This document shows positions 28,099 to 36,896 of a stretch of 64,000 nt of DNA, piece after piece. This DNA comes from Vibrio astriarenae (GTDB lineage Bacteria > Pseudomonadota > Gammaproteobacteria > Enterobacterales > Vibrionaceae), in the NCBI RefSeq assembly GCF_010587385.1, contig NZ_CP047475.1:1922001-1986000 (forward strand), given 5' to 3'. The notes beneath the pieces were generated by a model, which made no database searches, was not told where the DNA came from, and saw only the letters and a program-made list of their open reading frames with translations. A program made the translations under genes and the position numbers. The first letter of the stretch is position 1; each line of letters opens with the position of its first letter.

Positions 28099-30039
28099 GT
28101 GAAGCGGTTTGCGATTTTGTGTGTGTTTAATGATGAGAGCTCTAAACAGGCGGTTAGAACGTCTCTCGCATCATTTCAACACGCTTTTGATATACGTTAT
28201 GTCGACAGCCTTGAACAGGCTAGAGAGATCATCAATTCTGCTGCCAACGAACAGCCTCTCGCAATGGTCGTTGCCCAACACTACAATGGTTTTGAAGGCT
28301 CTAAGCTTCTCATAGAACTAGAGCACAACATCATTCACACACCTGCCCGACGCATTCTTATCTCATCTGAACAAGATTTTGGCGCCATCATCAGTGCCGT
28401 CAATCTAGGACGGCTAGATCATTGTGAAACTCTGCCATTTGACACTGACTCCATACGACCTGTCATTGTGAAAGAGCTGACCTCTTTTATCATCGACCAA
28501 GACAAGGACAACGTCTTAAATTACGCCTATGTGCTCGATCAGAAACGCATTCTACGTAGCCACATCGATGAGAAAGTGCAGCACTATCAACGCGGGTTCA
28601 TTGACTATCATCTTGTTTCAGACAAAGAGCTAACCGAAAAGGTCATCCAATCGCTTAGGGAGTTCTTCGCCGTCAGCGACGAATCGAACGCCTGTCGAAC
28701 TTATTCCTCTGATCACCTTCTGACCAAAGAAGGTGAAGATAATCGTTTCCTATGGTTTATCACCGAAGGAGAAGTTGCCCTGTATAAAAAAGATGATTTT
28801 GGAGAGCAACGTGAAGTCGTTAGATACGGTAAGGGTAACATTGTTGGCGGTATGTCTTTTGTCACCGGTGAGCCCTCCTTTTCCACTGGTCTAACACTTT
28901 GTCAAACGGAAGTCATTAAGCTTGATCGTGACATCTTTGCTCAAGTCATGAATAGCAATACCGAACTATTGCCACTATTTACCAACCTGCTTCTTCGTCA
29001 CTTTAACCGCAGATTGCAACGCAGTATTTTCACCAAATTAGAACTGCAGAAAACCATCGAATCTCTTGAGGTTGCTCATCAGCAGCTCATAGAGCGTGAA
29101 AAAATGGCGGTCCTAGGGCAACTTGTCGCTGGCGTTGCCCATGAGATCAATAACCCGATTGCCGCAATCATGCGCGGAACAGAGGTGGTGATTCAAAATG
29201 TACAAAAGCTGGTTGAAATGGACTATCAACCCATTGATAAATCGATGAGTGAAAACCTCTTTAAACACGCACTGAGTTCCAACCCTCTCTCAACAGCAGA
29301 GCTACGCAAACGCGCCCGTGAATTAGAAAAACAGGTGACCGACCGGGTGGTGGCTAAAAAGCTGGTTAACCTCGGACTAGAAGGGGATATGAACCTTATA
29401 AACATGGCGAAAAGCGCTCCTGATAAGGCGAAGGCGTTGCTCAAGCACTACGAAACGCATCACCAAACAGGCAGTACATTAAGGAGCATGGACAACTGCT
29501 CCAAACGTATCGCTGAGATGGTCAAAAGTCTCAAAGGTTACGCAAGACCAGGAGAGGAGCATTTTCAATACGCCAACATTCACGAGGGCATTGATGACAC
29601 ACTAGTGATGTTCGAAAACAAACTCAAGTTTCACCAGGTCGAAAAAGCCTACACCGATGTGCCGCTGCTCTACTGCCAACCGAATGCCCTACAACAGGTT
29701 TGGACCAATCTCATCTCGAACGCAATCGATGCCTTCCCAGAGCATGGTGAATTAGCCGTCAAAACCGCTCATACGTTATTAGATGGTCAAAGTTGGATCA
29801 AAGTCAGCGTCCAAGATAATGGATCCGGTATCCCTTTGGAGCTACAAGAAAAGATTTTCACACTCAACTTCACCACGAAAAAAGAGGGTCATTTTGGTTT
29901 AGGTATCGGTTTATCCGTCTGCCAGCAGGTCGTTTCTTTACATCAAGGTCGAATCGAAGTTGAGTCACAGCCCGATAAATTCACAATCATGACGGTATGG
30001 TTACCCGTATTGCAACAGAGCATCAAGGAGAGCTTATGA
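28099..30039 (+). CDS. Soluble histidine kinase: pseudo-receiver + cNMP-binding + HisKA/HATPase
   Basis: A 646-residue sensor kinase without transmembrane segments. Residues 1-160 are homologous to the response regulator encoded downstream but have lost the phospho-site residues (F10/N11 for the acidic pair, Gln60 for the Asp, Leu112 for the Lys). A cyclic-nucleotide-binding-type domain follows at about 180-300 (GKGNIVGGMSFVTGEP). A HisKA box has phospho-His348 in VAHEINNP, and a HATPase domain shows NLISNAIDA and GLGIGLSVC. The start GTG 28099 was chosen because AAAAGGAAG lies seven bases upstream; an earlier GTG at 28054 has no site. Its stop overlaps the regulator start (ATGA). Confidence 0.85.
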   Translation: MKRFAILCVFNDESSKQAVRTSLASFQHAFDIRYVDSLEQAREIINSAANEQPLAMVVAQHYNGFEGSKLLIELEHNIIHTPARRILISSEQDFGAIISAVNLGRLDHCETLPFDTDSIRPVIVKELTSFIIDQDKDNVLNYAYVLDQKRILRSHIDEKVQHYQRGFIDYHLVSDKELTEKVIQSLREFFAVSDESNACRTYSSDHLLTKEGEDNRFLWFITEGEVALYKKDDFGEQREVVRYGKGNIVGGMSFVTGEPSFSTGLTLCQTEVIKLDRDIFAQVMNSNTELLPLFTNLLLRHFNRRLQRSIFTKLELQKTIESLEVAHQQLIEREKMAVLGQLVAGVAHEINNPIAAIMRGTEVVIQNVQKLVEMDYQPIDKSMSENLFKHALSSNPLSTAELRKRARELEKQVTDRVVAKKLVNLGLEGDMNLINMAKSAPDKAKALLKHYETHHQTGSTLRSMDNCSKRIAEMVKSLKGYARPGEEHFQYANIHEGIDDTLVMFENKLKFHQVEKAYTDVPLLYCQPNALQQVWTNLISNAIDAFPEHGELAVKTAHTLLDGQSWIKVSVQDNGSGIPLELQEKIFTLNFTTKKEGHFGLGIGLSVCQQVVSLHQGRIEVESQPDKFTIMTVWLPVLQQSIKESL

Positions 30040-30533
30040 ATGAATATCTCATTTTATGTGTCGATGACGAAAGGTATGTATTAGACAGTGTGTTGCAAGA
30101 TTTAGAAGAATTTGAAGAGCACTTTATCGTTGAAGCCACAGAGTCGGTCGCCGAAGCGAGAGAAGTTGTCGCATCCGCCATCAATGAAGGAAAACAGCTG
30201 GCGTTGATCCTATGTGACCACATTATGCCTGAGCAAACTGGCGTGTCATTTTTGGTTGAATTGGACCAAGCAAAAGAAACCGCCAACGCAAAAAAAGTTC
30301 TGCTCACAGGTCAAGCTGAACTAGAGGATACAGTACAAGCCGTCAATCAGGCCCACCTCGATTACTTCATCGGTAAACCCTGGAATGGTGAAGAGCTGCG
30401 CCATCGTGTGACACAACTGCTTACAGATTACGTGATAAAAAATGACACAAACCTGATGCAATGGACTGCCGTACTGGACACTGAGCGTATTTTAAACGCA
30501 ATTTCAGATAAAAGAACACAATTTGGCGAGTGA
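30036..30533 (+). CDS. Receiver-only response regulator, partner of the upstream kinase
   Basis: A 165-residue receiver protein with no DNA-binding or enzymatic output domain. The phosphorylation site Asp61 is in LILCDHIMP, the acidic pair is Asp10-Asp11, with Thr91 and Lys114 (GKPW) in place. A C-terminal tail of about 30 residues (WTAVLDTERILNAISDK) is shared with the kinase's own N-terminal region. The ATG 30036 overlaps the kinase stop, with AAGGAGAG upstream. The pair is similar to a family in which a REC with this tail carries HD or other outputs; here it ends early and must act through another protein. Signal and target are unknown. Confidence 0.87.
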   Translation: MNEYLILCVDDERYVLDSVLQDLEEFEEHFIVEATESVAEAREVVASAINEGKQLALILCDHIMPEQTGVSFLVELDQAKETANAKKVLLTGQAELEDTVQAVNQAHLDYFIGKPWNGEELRHRVTQLLTDYVIKNDTNLMQWTAVLDTERILNAISDKRTQFGE

Positions 30534-30721
30534 TTGATTGCGATCTAATGACTTGAACTAACTGATAGATTATCATTGCTGCCTAATTAAGGGATAAAAC
30601 GGAAGGGCGTTTCACGCTCTTCTTGGGCCAGCATTGTCGTGCGTAAAGGGAGAGCACGCTCTTCCTCGACCACGGTATTTCGCTTGTACACAGACTAGTT
30701 ATATAAGGTGTTATTTTAGTT
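30534..30721. other. Gap with two tandem hairpins
   Basis: No gene is seen. GAAGGGCG/CGCTCTTC at about 30602-30622 and GAGAGC/GCTCTT at about 30652-30665 form two small stem-loops with similar arms. The first may end the kinase-regulator transcript; the promoter of the following gene should lie after the second. Confidence 0.4.
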
Positions 30722-31264
30722 ATGCGTAAAACTGTAGTAGCAGTCGCTCTCGCATTGATTTCAACTCAAGCATTAGCGAATTCAGATCGTGAGCGTGAAC
30801 GCGCGGTAATGAGTAACTTTAGTTACGACTACCTAGAAGCCCGTGTTGGTATTAGCCCTGTCACTGTGGGCGCACAATTTAGTAAGAGCATTCACCCGAA
30901 TGCACACTTCGTTGCTCGAATTGATACTGAAATGGAAAGTGATTACGATGCGGCGGCGGGTTTAGGCTTCCATGCTCCTGTCAGTAACTGGGCAGATGTG
31001 ACCGGTGAAATGCTATTTCGTATTCAAGATTTTGATAGTACTGAATCTGGCGTCGAAGTTAACCTAGGCGTGCGCCAGTGGCTTGGTCCACAACTAGAGG
31101 TGGGCGGTAAAGTTGGCTATGTCTCGATTAAGAGTGAAGAGGAAGTGATTGGCTCACTACACGCTCGCTTCCACTCGACCGAATTATTCTCGTTGGGTGC
31201 AGAATTCCGTATCAACGACTCTTACGGTGAACAGCTAATGATGACAACGCGCTTTAAGTTTTAA
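30722..31264 (+). CDS. Exported small beta-barrel-like protein of unknown function
   Basis: A 180-residue protein with a signal peptide (about 1-19, ending ALA) and a body of alternating strands: YDYLEARVGISPVTVGAQFS, HFVARIDTEMESDYDAAAGLGF, VEVNLGVRQWLGPQLEVGGKVGYVSI. It ends in TRFKF, an aromatic C terminus typical of outer-membrane barrels inserted by BamA. No specific family is recognised beyond Vibrio outer-membrane-like small barrels. It is followed by a strong terminator and lies between the kinase-regulator pair and tfoX. Confidence 0.7.
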   Translation: MRKTVVAVALALISTQALANSDRERERAVMSNFSYDYLEARVGISPVTVGAQFSKSIHPNAHFVARIDTEMESDYDAAAGLGFHAPVSNWADVTGEMLFRIQDFDSTESGVEVNLGVRQWLGPQLEVGGKVGYVSIKSEEEVIGSLHARFHSTELFSLGAEFRINDSYGEQLMMTTRFKF

Positions 31265-31286
31265 TTAGCGGCATGCTGAAAGAATG

Positions 31287-31316
31287 AAACCCAAGCAACA
31301 TTGCTTGGGTTTTTTG
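31287..31316 (+). terminator. Terminator after the barrel-like gene
   Basis: Arms AACCCAAGCAA and TTGCTTGGGTT (loop CA) followed by TTTT. Confidence 0.88.
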
Positions 31317-31318
31317 TG

Positions 31319-31900
31319 TCAGTAGTGCTCAACACGTTGGTTGAACGTTTTATTTTCTTTTAGCACTTTCCAGTGAACACCCTCTATTGCACCAGCGAGC
31401 TTCCACAGCAATTTAGGATCGACATTATTACCATACGTCCCTTTTACCATCTCAAACACTTCGTGAGCCCCCAAATCTTTGAAGGTGTCGACATCTTCAA
31501 TACCCGATTTCCTCAACATACGCTCGATCGTCAACTGCATATTGGGGAGATCACGTATCCGAAGATCTGTACCCAATTGTCGACCATTTTTTTGCTCTAC
31601 CGCTAGTGCTATTGACTTCCTCATCAAACTATTGAGCTCCTCACTACCCTTTATAAACAAAGCTGTCACATCATAATAGTTTACCGTTGCAGTACACTGC
31701 CTTTTTACTTGACGGTATTTGACACAATTCAATGCGTTTAAGCGTGCATCAAGTTTTCCACCTCCACGTAGATAAAACCTACCAGAGATAAACTGGCAAA
31801 ACATGGCTCCTTGCTTGAAAATACCTGTACCTCCAAACATAGCTCGTTGTTGAAATTTTCCAAAGTTGCTTACGTAATCTAAAAATACTTGGTCTGTCAT
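31319..31900 (-). CDS. tfoX: TfoX/Sxy family competence regulator
   Basis: Master regulator of natural competence in Vibrio, acting with CRP on type IV pilus and DNA-uptake genes. The 193-residue protein has the TfoX N-terminal domain (MFGGTGIFKQGAMFCQF, about 21-37) and the C-terminal domain (LRIRDLPNMQLTIERMLRKSGI, about 112-135; DPKLLWKLAGAIEGVHW near 160-177). It could be the paralogue TfoY; its position by lysO/panP and the lack of a GEMM riboswitch upstream favour TfoX. Upstream AAGGG lies only two bases from the ATG, with a hairpin just before it, consistent with translational control. Confidence 0.7.
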   Translation of the reverse strand: MTDQVFLDYVSNFGKFQQRAMFGGTGIFKQGAMFCQFISGRFYLRGGGKLDARLNALNCVKYRQVKRQCTATVNYYDVTALFIKGSEELNSLMRKSIALAVEQKNGRQLGTDLRIRDLPNMQLTIERMLRKSGIEDVDTFKDLGAHEVFEMVKGTYGNNVDPKLLWKLAGAIEGVHWKVLKENKTFNQRVEHY

Positions 31901-32404
31901 ATCCCTTGATCCATTTAATCAATGCCCCGATTAATGTTGATCACCAGATAACAGCGGCGAAAAAATAAAATGGTTATTTATGATTGAAATGTCCCAACCA
32001 AAAGTTTGAGCTTTGTTCCATTACTACACACTCTTTTATTGAGTTAATCATAGTTCACGCGGCAAATTAAGTCTGGGCAACAGTCACATACAAACGCTTG
32101 CATATTAGAATTGACATGACACACATCACACTTTGTGCAACAACAAGTATCAACGCCTAGTTCAATATTGACTTCCTGAGTAATTGCCAGAGTTAGTGAT
32201 ATTTATGACAGTTAATATCTGACATTAAATGAAGCAAGTATGAGCAAAAGAAATAACTAACATTCAGTTATTGTTAATTGGCCTCTCATTGATTTAAATG
32301 ATGATTTAAAATACGGCGATAAATCCATCAGACAGGATGCAAGCTATTGCTTTCACTGAACAAGAGTCGGTAAACTGCAGCTGTCAGTTTTTTGGTATAA
32401 TCAC
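31901..32404. promoter_or_regulatory. Divergent regulatory region between tfoX and the HDOD gene
   Basis: A gene-free 504-base gap, AT-rich. On the minus strand, CATTAATC and GATTAAATG form an imperfect hairpin right before the tfoX ribosome-binding site. A CRP-like site lies at 32115-32130. The motif TGGTATAAT, an extended -10, ends at 32401, three bases before the ATG of the HDOD gene. No riboswitch or small ORF is evident. Confidence 0.5.
32115..32130. promoter_or_regulatory. Possible CRP site in the tfoX upstream region
   Basis: Read on the minus strand, TGTGA-TGTGTG-TCATG matches the consensus TGTGA-N6-TCACA at 8 of 10 positions. It lies about 215 bases upstream of tfoX. It fits the known CRP dependence of competence, but the site is far from the start codon. 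Confidence 0.4.
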
Positions 32405-33325
32405 ATGCAACATTTGTCATTTTTTTGGCTCTCTCCGGAGCGCGACAACATTCTCAAAGGTCTTGAGAGCGAGTTTTTCGAGAGAGTTAAAGTCTCTATT
32501 TCCTCACGCAAGATCTCTTTGCCTCCTATTCCCGAGGCCGTCATCACCATTCAGCGTTTGAGTATAAAAGAAACTACAAATATTTCTGACATTGCTGAGT
32601 GCCTGCTCGAAGACCCGAGCTTAGCTGCTACTGTCATTAAGGTTGCTAACTCAGTTATCTTTAACAGACGTAACATCACCTGTACTGATTTAGTCACTGC
32701 AGTCTCACGCCTAGGTATATTGCGCGTACGCGACATTGTTACCGCACAGGCAATCGAGCAGCTCAAACTCTCCGTTAAGTTTACCCCTTCATGCAAAGCG
32801 ATTCTTGCGCAGAGTGCGCACTGCTCTCGTGATCTTGGCGCCACGATGGTTCTCGTTCTTAAACAACTAAAAGAGCTCGAGCCTGAAAGCTACCGCTTGG
32901 TTGATATAGACAAAGCACTGTTAGTTGGCTTACTCGCTGACATCGGGTTGTTTAGTCTCGTTAACGAATACCACTTCTATCTAGAAGAGGGAAATTACCT
33001 AAATCAAGAACTCGCACTCCCTGTTTTCGAATCACTGTGCAGCGGTGCAAGTGAACTCGTCTTACAAAACTGGGGCTTTGATTACGACTTCATCAATGTC
33101 GCCACCAACCGAGCTACATCGAAGACAGAATCAACCTTTAGTTACCTAGATTTAGCTCGTGTCGCGAATCATGTTCTTTTGCATCGTAAAGGGGATGAAA
33201 GCATCGATGACCACTTTGTTGAAATTGATGCAAACGGGGCTGAAGTCCTGTATAACCTCAGTAACTTAGATGATTCGGAGTTCTCTAGCCAACTGGCAGA
33301 TGTACTCATGTCGAGTGGGCTTTAA
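32405..33325 (+). CDS. HDOD domain protein
   Basis: A 306-residue protein of the HDOD superfamily, a non-catalytic relative of HD phosphohydrolases used in signalling. The family start ISLPPIPEAVITIQRL (about residues 37-53), EDPSLAATVIKVANSVIFN and SRLGILRVRDIV are clear. The helix VGLLADIGLFSLV lies where other proteins have the HD pair but lacks the catalytic metal residues. It is likely cytoplasmic and regulatory. There is no ribosome-binding site before the ATG 32405 and an extended -10 lies almost on it, so the message may be leaderless. It is followed 30 bases later by lysO. Confidence 0.85.
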   Translation: MQHLSFFWLSPERDNILKGLESEFFERVKVSISSRKISLPPIPEAVITIQRLSIKETTNISDIAECLLEDPSLAATVIKVANSVIFNRRNITCTDLVTAVSRLGILRVRDIVTAQAIEQLKLSVKFTPSCKAILAQSAHCSRDLGATMVLVLKQLKELEPESYRLVDIDKALLVGLLADIGLFSLVNEYHFYLEEGNYLNQELALPVFESLCSGASELVLQNWGFDYDFINVATNRATSKTESTFSYLDLARVANHVLLHRKGDESIDDHFVEIDANGAEVLYNLSNLDDSEFSSQLADVLMSSGL

Positions 33326-33355
33326 TCCGCACTAATTACTCGCAGGCTTGTGCTT

Positions 33356-34261
33356 ATGTTTTCAGGGATGATATTTATCTTCACCCCCCTTTTTTTGGGG
33401 TACTTATTTGTTGTGCGCAACGAGAAGCGACTGAACTTAGTCAATCGTACAACATCCTACCTCATCTATATCATACTGAGCTTAATGGGCTTAAGCCTCG
33501 CTGCACTCGATAACCTAGGCTCCAACCTACAGCTGATCCTCACCTATACAGTGACGTTTTTTGTGTGCATCGGCATTGCAAACCTATCGGCTCTACCGAT
33601 TATAGACAAATATCTGCCGATTCAAACTGATTCCACACACAAGAAAGTGCCTTTGTCTCAAATGGCACTTGAGTCGATTAAGCTCATCTTTGTCGTGGGG
33701 GGAGGCCTATTTGCTGGATTATTACTGCCAATAAGTCTCGGGTGGGTTGATGCCGCAAGTGAGGGCATTCTTATTGTATTGCTGTTCTTTATCGGTATTC
33801 AGCTAAGAAACAGTGGTTTAACGCTAAAGCAGATTATTCTGAACAAACAAGGCATGGTCCTTGCGCTGGTCATTATTCTGACCTCATGGCTCGGAGGAGT
33901 TACAGCGGCATGGCTACTGGATATTTCTATTTACCAAGGACTCGCAATGGCATCGGGTTTCGGGTGGTATTCTCTATCTGGGATTTTAATGGGTGATGCT
34001 TTCGGGCCCGTATTCGGTGGCGCATCATTTCTGATTGAACTTGCTAGAGAATTGGTTGCTCTGGTTATGATCCCAATGTTGATTCGCCGCCTGCCATGCA
34101 CGGCTATCGGCTATGCAGGCGCTACCGCTATGGACTTTACCTTACCGGTCATTCAAACCACCGGCGGTGTGCGCTGTGTCCCTGTTGCAATAGTTAGCGG
34201 GTTTATTCTTAGCTTACTGGTTCCGGTTCTTATGTTATTCTTTGTTTCTCTTGTTGCGTAA
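33356..34261 (+). CDS. lysO: Lysine exporter LysO family protein
   Basis: Inner-membrane lysine exporter of the LysO/YbjE family (DUF340). The 301-residue protein lines up along its length with what I recall of E. coli YbjE: start MFSGMIF, LLFFIGIQLRNSGLTLKQII, MASGFGWYSLSGIL, ELARELVALVMIPMLIRR and GATAMDFTLPV. About eight membrane segments are visible. The ATG 33356 has a CAGG site about nine bases upstream and gives the family start; a GTG two codons earlier at 33350 is possible. In E. coli ybjE and ybjL/grxA are near each other too. No lysine riboswitch is seen upstream. Confidence 0.93.
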   Translation: MFSGMIFIFTPLFLGYLFVVRNEKRLNLVNRTTSYLIYIILSLMGLSLAALDNLGSNLQLILTYTVTFFVCIGIANLSALPIIDKYLPIQTDSTHKKVPLSQMALESIKLIFVVGGGLFAGLLLPISLGWVDAASEGILIVLLFFIGIQLRNSGLTLKQIILNKQGMVLALVIILTSWLGGVTAAWLLDISIYQGLAMASGFGWYSLSGILMGDAFGPVFGGASFLIELARELVALVMIPMLIRRLPCTAIGYAGATAMDFTLPVIQTTGGVRCVPVAIVSGFILSLLVPVLMLFFVSLVA

Positions 34262-34291
34262 ACGTAAAAAAACAAACGATAAGGATATATC

Positions 34292-34810
34292 ATGAAACGT
34301 TATGCTGTAGCGACTCTTACTGCCCTACTCTCATTAAATGCCTTTGCTGCTGATAACACTGACTGTTACAGCAACAAGTACGATGCCTACGTGGATGCAT
34401 CATTACAATGGTACCAAGATCTCACTAACTTAACCGTTGAAAAATACCCCGAGTTAGCAGAGGTCAGTGATTGGTTTATGCAAGGAAGAAAAAACCATTT
34501 CGAACTAAACCGTACCGCTGTTCATTACTACTTAATGGCAGAGCCGCAGAAAATCGCAACAGAGCAACCGGTCGAGTCATGGTTAAGCCTTGAGCAAAAA
34601 GAGGTGAAAGCGATGACTGAGAGAGATGACCGATTAGGTGACGTCGCTCGAGCGACCTTTGAAGATCGCCAAGCTAAGCCTCATGCTCAAAATTACGAAT
34701 TACGCTCTGCTTTCGCAGACTTGCTCAGCCACCCTACCGAGATTCAACCTTTGTTGAACAAATACAACCAATCTATTGAACAAATTCAAAGCAAAAGCTG
34801 TAACAATTAG
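34292..34810 (+). CDS. Exported protein of unknown function
   Basis: A 172-residue protein with a signal peptide (about 1-19, ending AFA). The mature part begins with Cys24 (TDCYSNKYDAYVDASLQWYQDL) and ends with a second cysteine in SKSCNN, so a single disulfide may close the chain. The sequence is helical and charged, with no motif I recognise. AAGGATATATC precedes the ATG. It follows lysO by 30 bases and precedes panP; it may be a periplasmic partner of unknown use. Confidence 0.65.
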   Translation: MKRYAVATLTALLSLNAFAADNTDCYSNKYDAYVDASLQWYQDLTNLTVEKYPELAEVSDWFMQGRKNHFELNRTAVHYYLMAEPQKIATEQPVESWLSLEQKEVKAMTERDDRLGDVARATFEDRQAKPHAQNYELRSAFADLLSHPTEIQPLLNKYNQSIEQIQSKSCNN

Positions 34811-34916
34811 AGCAAGTGACGAAAATGAAAGCATACTTCTCCAAATTGTTGCAGACACACAACAATTTTTGGTTTAGATTGTGCTGCTCGCTTTGGTAAG
34901 AACACGCGAAAGAGTT

Positions 34917-36578
34917 ATGGATCAGAAAACCGCAGACGTAAGCTTTGATAGTCTTCTTAGAATCTTCACCGTGCCAGAAGGGCCAGATTCTACGTTGACA
35001 CAAATTGAAGCCAAACTATCTCAAAACCTCAATCACTTTCTCCGAGAACATATTGTCGCGGAGGAAAAACCCCTACGTGACATTGAGAAAGACTTTTCTG
35101 ATCCAGCTATTCCAGAGCAACCACAGTTTGTCTCTGACCATACGCAACACTTGCTTGATACACTTGTCTCTCACTCGGTTCATACTTCTTCACCAAGCTT
35201 TATCGGTCATATGACCTCTGCACTGCCTTATTTCTTGATGCCGCTTTCAAAAATCATGATCGCGCTGAATCAAAATCTGGTAAAAATCGAGACGTCAAAA
35301 GCATTCACGCCACTTGAACGCCAAGTACTCGGTATGCTACACCGCCTAATCTACAGTGAAAAAGAGTCTTTCTACTCTCAGTGGATGCACAGTGCCAACC
35401 ACTCACTGGGGGCATTTTGTTCCGGTGGAACCATCGCCAATATTACAGCGCTGTGGGTGGCTCGTAACAACGCACTAAAAGCCGAAGGCGACTTTTCTGG
35501 TGTGGAAAAAGAGGGCCTATTTGCCGCGATGATGCATCATGGTTACAAAGGCTTGGCGATACTCGTATCAGAACGGGGTCACTATTCTCTAAAAAAAGCT
35601 GCGGACGTGCTAGGTATTGGTCAAAAGGGCTTAGTTGCTGTCAAAACGGATAGTAATAACCGTATTGTTCCAGAGGCTCTCAAAGAAAAGATCGTTGAGT
35701 TAAAACAACAAGGCATCAAGCCATTCGCGGTTGTTGGCGTTGCGGGGACAACAGAGACAGGCAATATTGATCCACTTCGCGCCATCGCCGAGATTTGCGC
35801 ACAAGAAGAGTGTCACTTCCACGTTGACGCAGCTTGGGGCGGTGCCACTTTGATGTCAAACAATCACCGTCACCTTCTTGATGGTATCGAGCTTGCCGAT
35901 TCTGTGACCATTGACGCGCACAAACAGCTCTACATCCCTATGGGTGCTGGTATGGTGTTGTTTCGATCGCCTGAAGCCATGAAGTCCATCGAGCATCACG
36001 CGCAATATATCCTTCGCAAAGGCTCCAAAGATCTTGGCAGTCATACACTAGAAGGTTCACGTTCAGGAATGGCGATGTTGGTATATGCAGCAATGCACAT
36101 CATCAGCCGACCAGGTTATGAAATGTTGATCGATCAAGGTATCGAAAAAGCTGACTATTTCGCCAACCTTATCCAACAGCAAGCGGATTTTGAGCTGATA
36201 TCACAACCAGAACTCTGCCTACTCACCTACCGCTACGTACCAAAAAATGTTCGTGAGGCGCTAAAACTGGCTTCACCAGAGCAGCAAGATAAAATTCATC
36301 AACTTTTGAATGAGTTAACCAAGTTCATTCAAAAGAGGCAACGCGAAACCGGCCGGTCATTTGTATCTCGTACCCAATTAAACCCAATTCAATGGGCTTT
36401 GCGCGACACCATCGTATTCAGAGTGGTATTAGCTAACCCATTGACAAGCAAGGATGTTCTGACCAAAGTATTGGAAGAACAGCGCCAGATAGCCACAAAA
36501 GTGCCAAGTTTAATCAACAAATTAAATGAGCAATGCCTGGCGATTCAGAGCGCGCCTCAAACGACGACATCTAACTAA
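34917..36578 (+). CDS. panP: Pyridoxal-dependent aspartate 1-decarboxylase PanP
   Basis: Makes beta-alanine from aspartate, feeding pantothenate and coenzyme A synthesis. This PLP-type enzyme replaces the pyruvoyl enzyme PanD in Vibrio. The 553-residue protein has group II decarboxylase features: HSANHSLGAFCSGGTIANITALWVARNN (about 160-187, quoted in part), the HVDAAWGG cofactor motif, and PLP-binding Lys336 in DAHKQLYIPMG. It differs from glutamate decarboxylase by length and the long N terminus. The start ATG 34917 has AAAGAG upstream; a GTG 12 codons earlier is also open. Confidence 0.88.
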   Translation: MDQKTADVSFDSLLRIFTVPEGPDSTLTQIEAKLSQNLNHFLREHIVAEEKPLRDIEKDFSDPAIPEQPQFVSDHTQHLLDTLVSHSVHTSSPSFIGHMTSALPYFLMPLSKIMIALNQNLVKIETSKAFTPLERQVLGMLHRLIYSEKESFYSQWMHSANHSLGAFCSGGTIANITALWVARNNALKAEGDFSGVEKEGLFAAMMHHGYKGLAILVSERGHYSLKKAADVLGIGQKGLVAVKTDSNNRIVPEALKEKIVELKQQGIKPFAVVGVAGTTETGNIDPLRAIAEICAQEECHFHVDAAWGGATLMSNNHRHLLDGIELADSVTIDAHKQLYIPMGAGMVLFRSPEAMKSIEHHAQYILRKGSKDLGSHTLEGSRSGMAMLVYAAMHIISRPGYEMLIDQGIEKADYFANLIQQQADFELISQPELCLLTYRYVPKNVREALKLASPEQQDKIHQLLNELTKFIQKRQRETGRSFVSRTQLNPIQWALRDTIVFRVVLANPLTSKDVLTKVLEEQRQIATKVPSLINKLNEQCLAIQSAPQTTTSN

Positions 36579-36896
36579 TCCTTGTCATCGTTAGGACTTT
36601 GTTGTGTTTTATAGGCCCTACTGAAAATTTATTTCTATAATCTTGTAAGTAAACCAACAAAATGTGGAAAATCTCACAGTTTTTTGGCCAAAAAACTCCC
36701 ATTTGATGCCGGAAATCGTAGTTTTCTTAAATTTTGTTTGAGGCTTGTCATATTATCATTAATTAGATAATGGATTTAGTTTTTAACGGTTTATACTGAA
36801 GTTTGTGGCGCTGGCGGTCGTTTTAAGTGCGGTTTACTTTGATAAAACCCACATTGTTGTAACCAGTGAGTTGTTCTCCATTCCCTCGTGAACATT
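36579..36896. promoter_or_regulatory. Upstream region of hexR with palindromes
   Basis: A 318-base gap with no gene. GTTTTTTGGCCAAAAAAC at 36679-36696 is a perfect 18-base palindrome. ATTATC/GATAAT at 36752-36771 is a second inverted repeat, overlapping a candidate promoter with TTGTCA at 36745-36750 and GATAAT at 36766-36771 (15-base spacer, short). A leader of about 120 bases would then precede hexR. Confidence 0.4.

Noticed and set aside
31901..32340. GEMM-I cyclic di-GMP riboswitch upstream of the TfoX-family gene
   Set aside because: A segment reads GGAACAAAGC on the gene strand, loosely like the GEMM core, but the conserved GCAAACC and GGGACGCAAAGCC elements and the second hairpin are missing.
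32337..32561. Small open frame overlapping the HDOD gene start
   Set aside because: Runs out of frame through the conserved HDOD coding sequence with no family match.
33326..33355. Lysine riboswitch before lysO
   Set aside because: The gap to the HDOD gene is only about 30 bases, too short for one.
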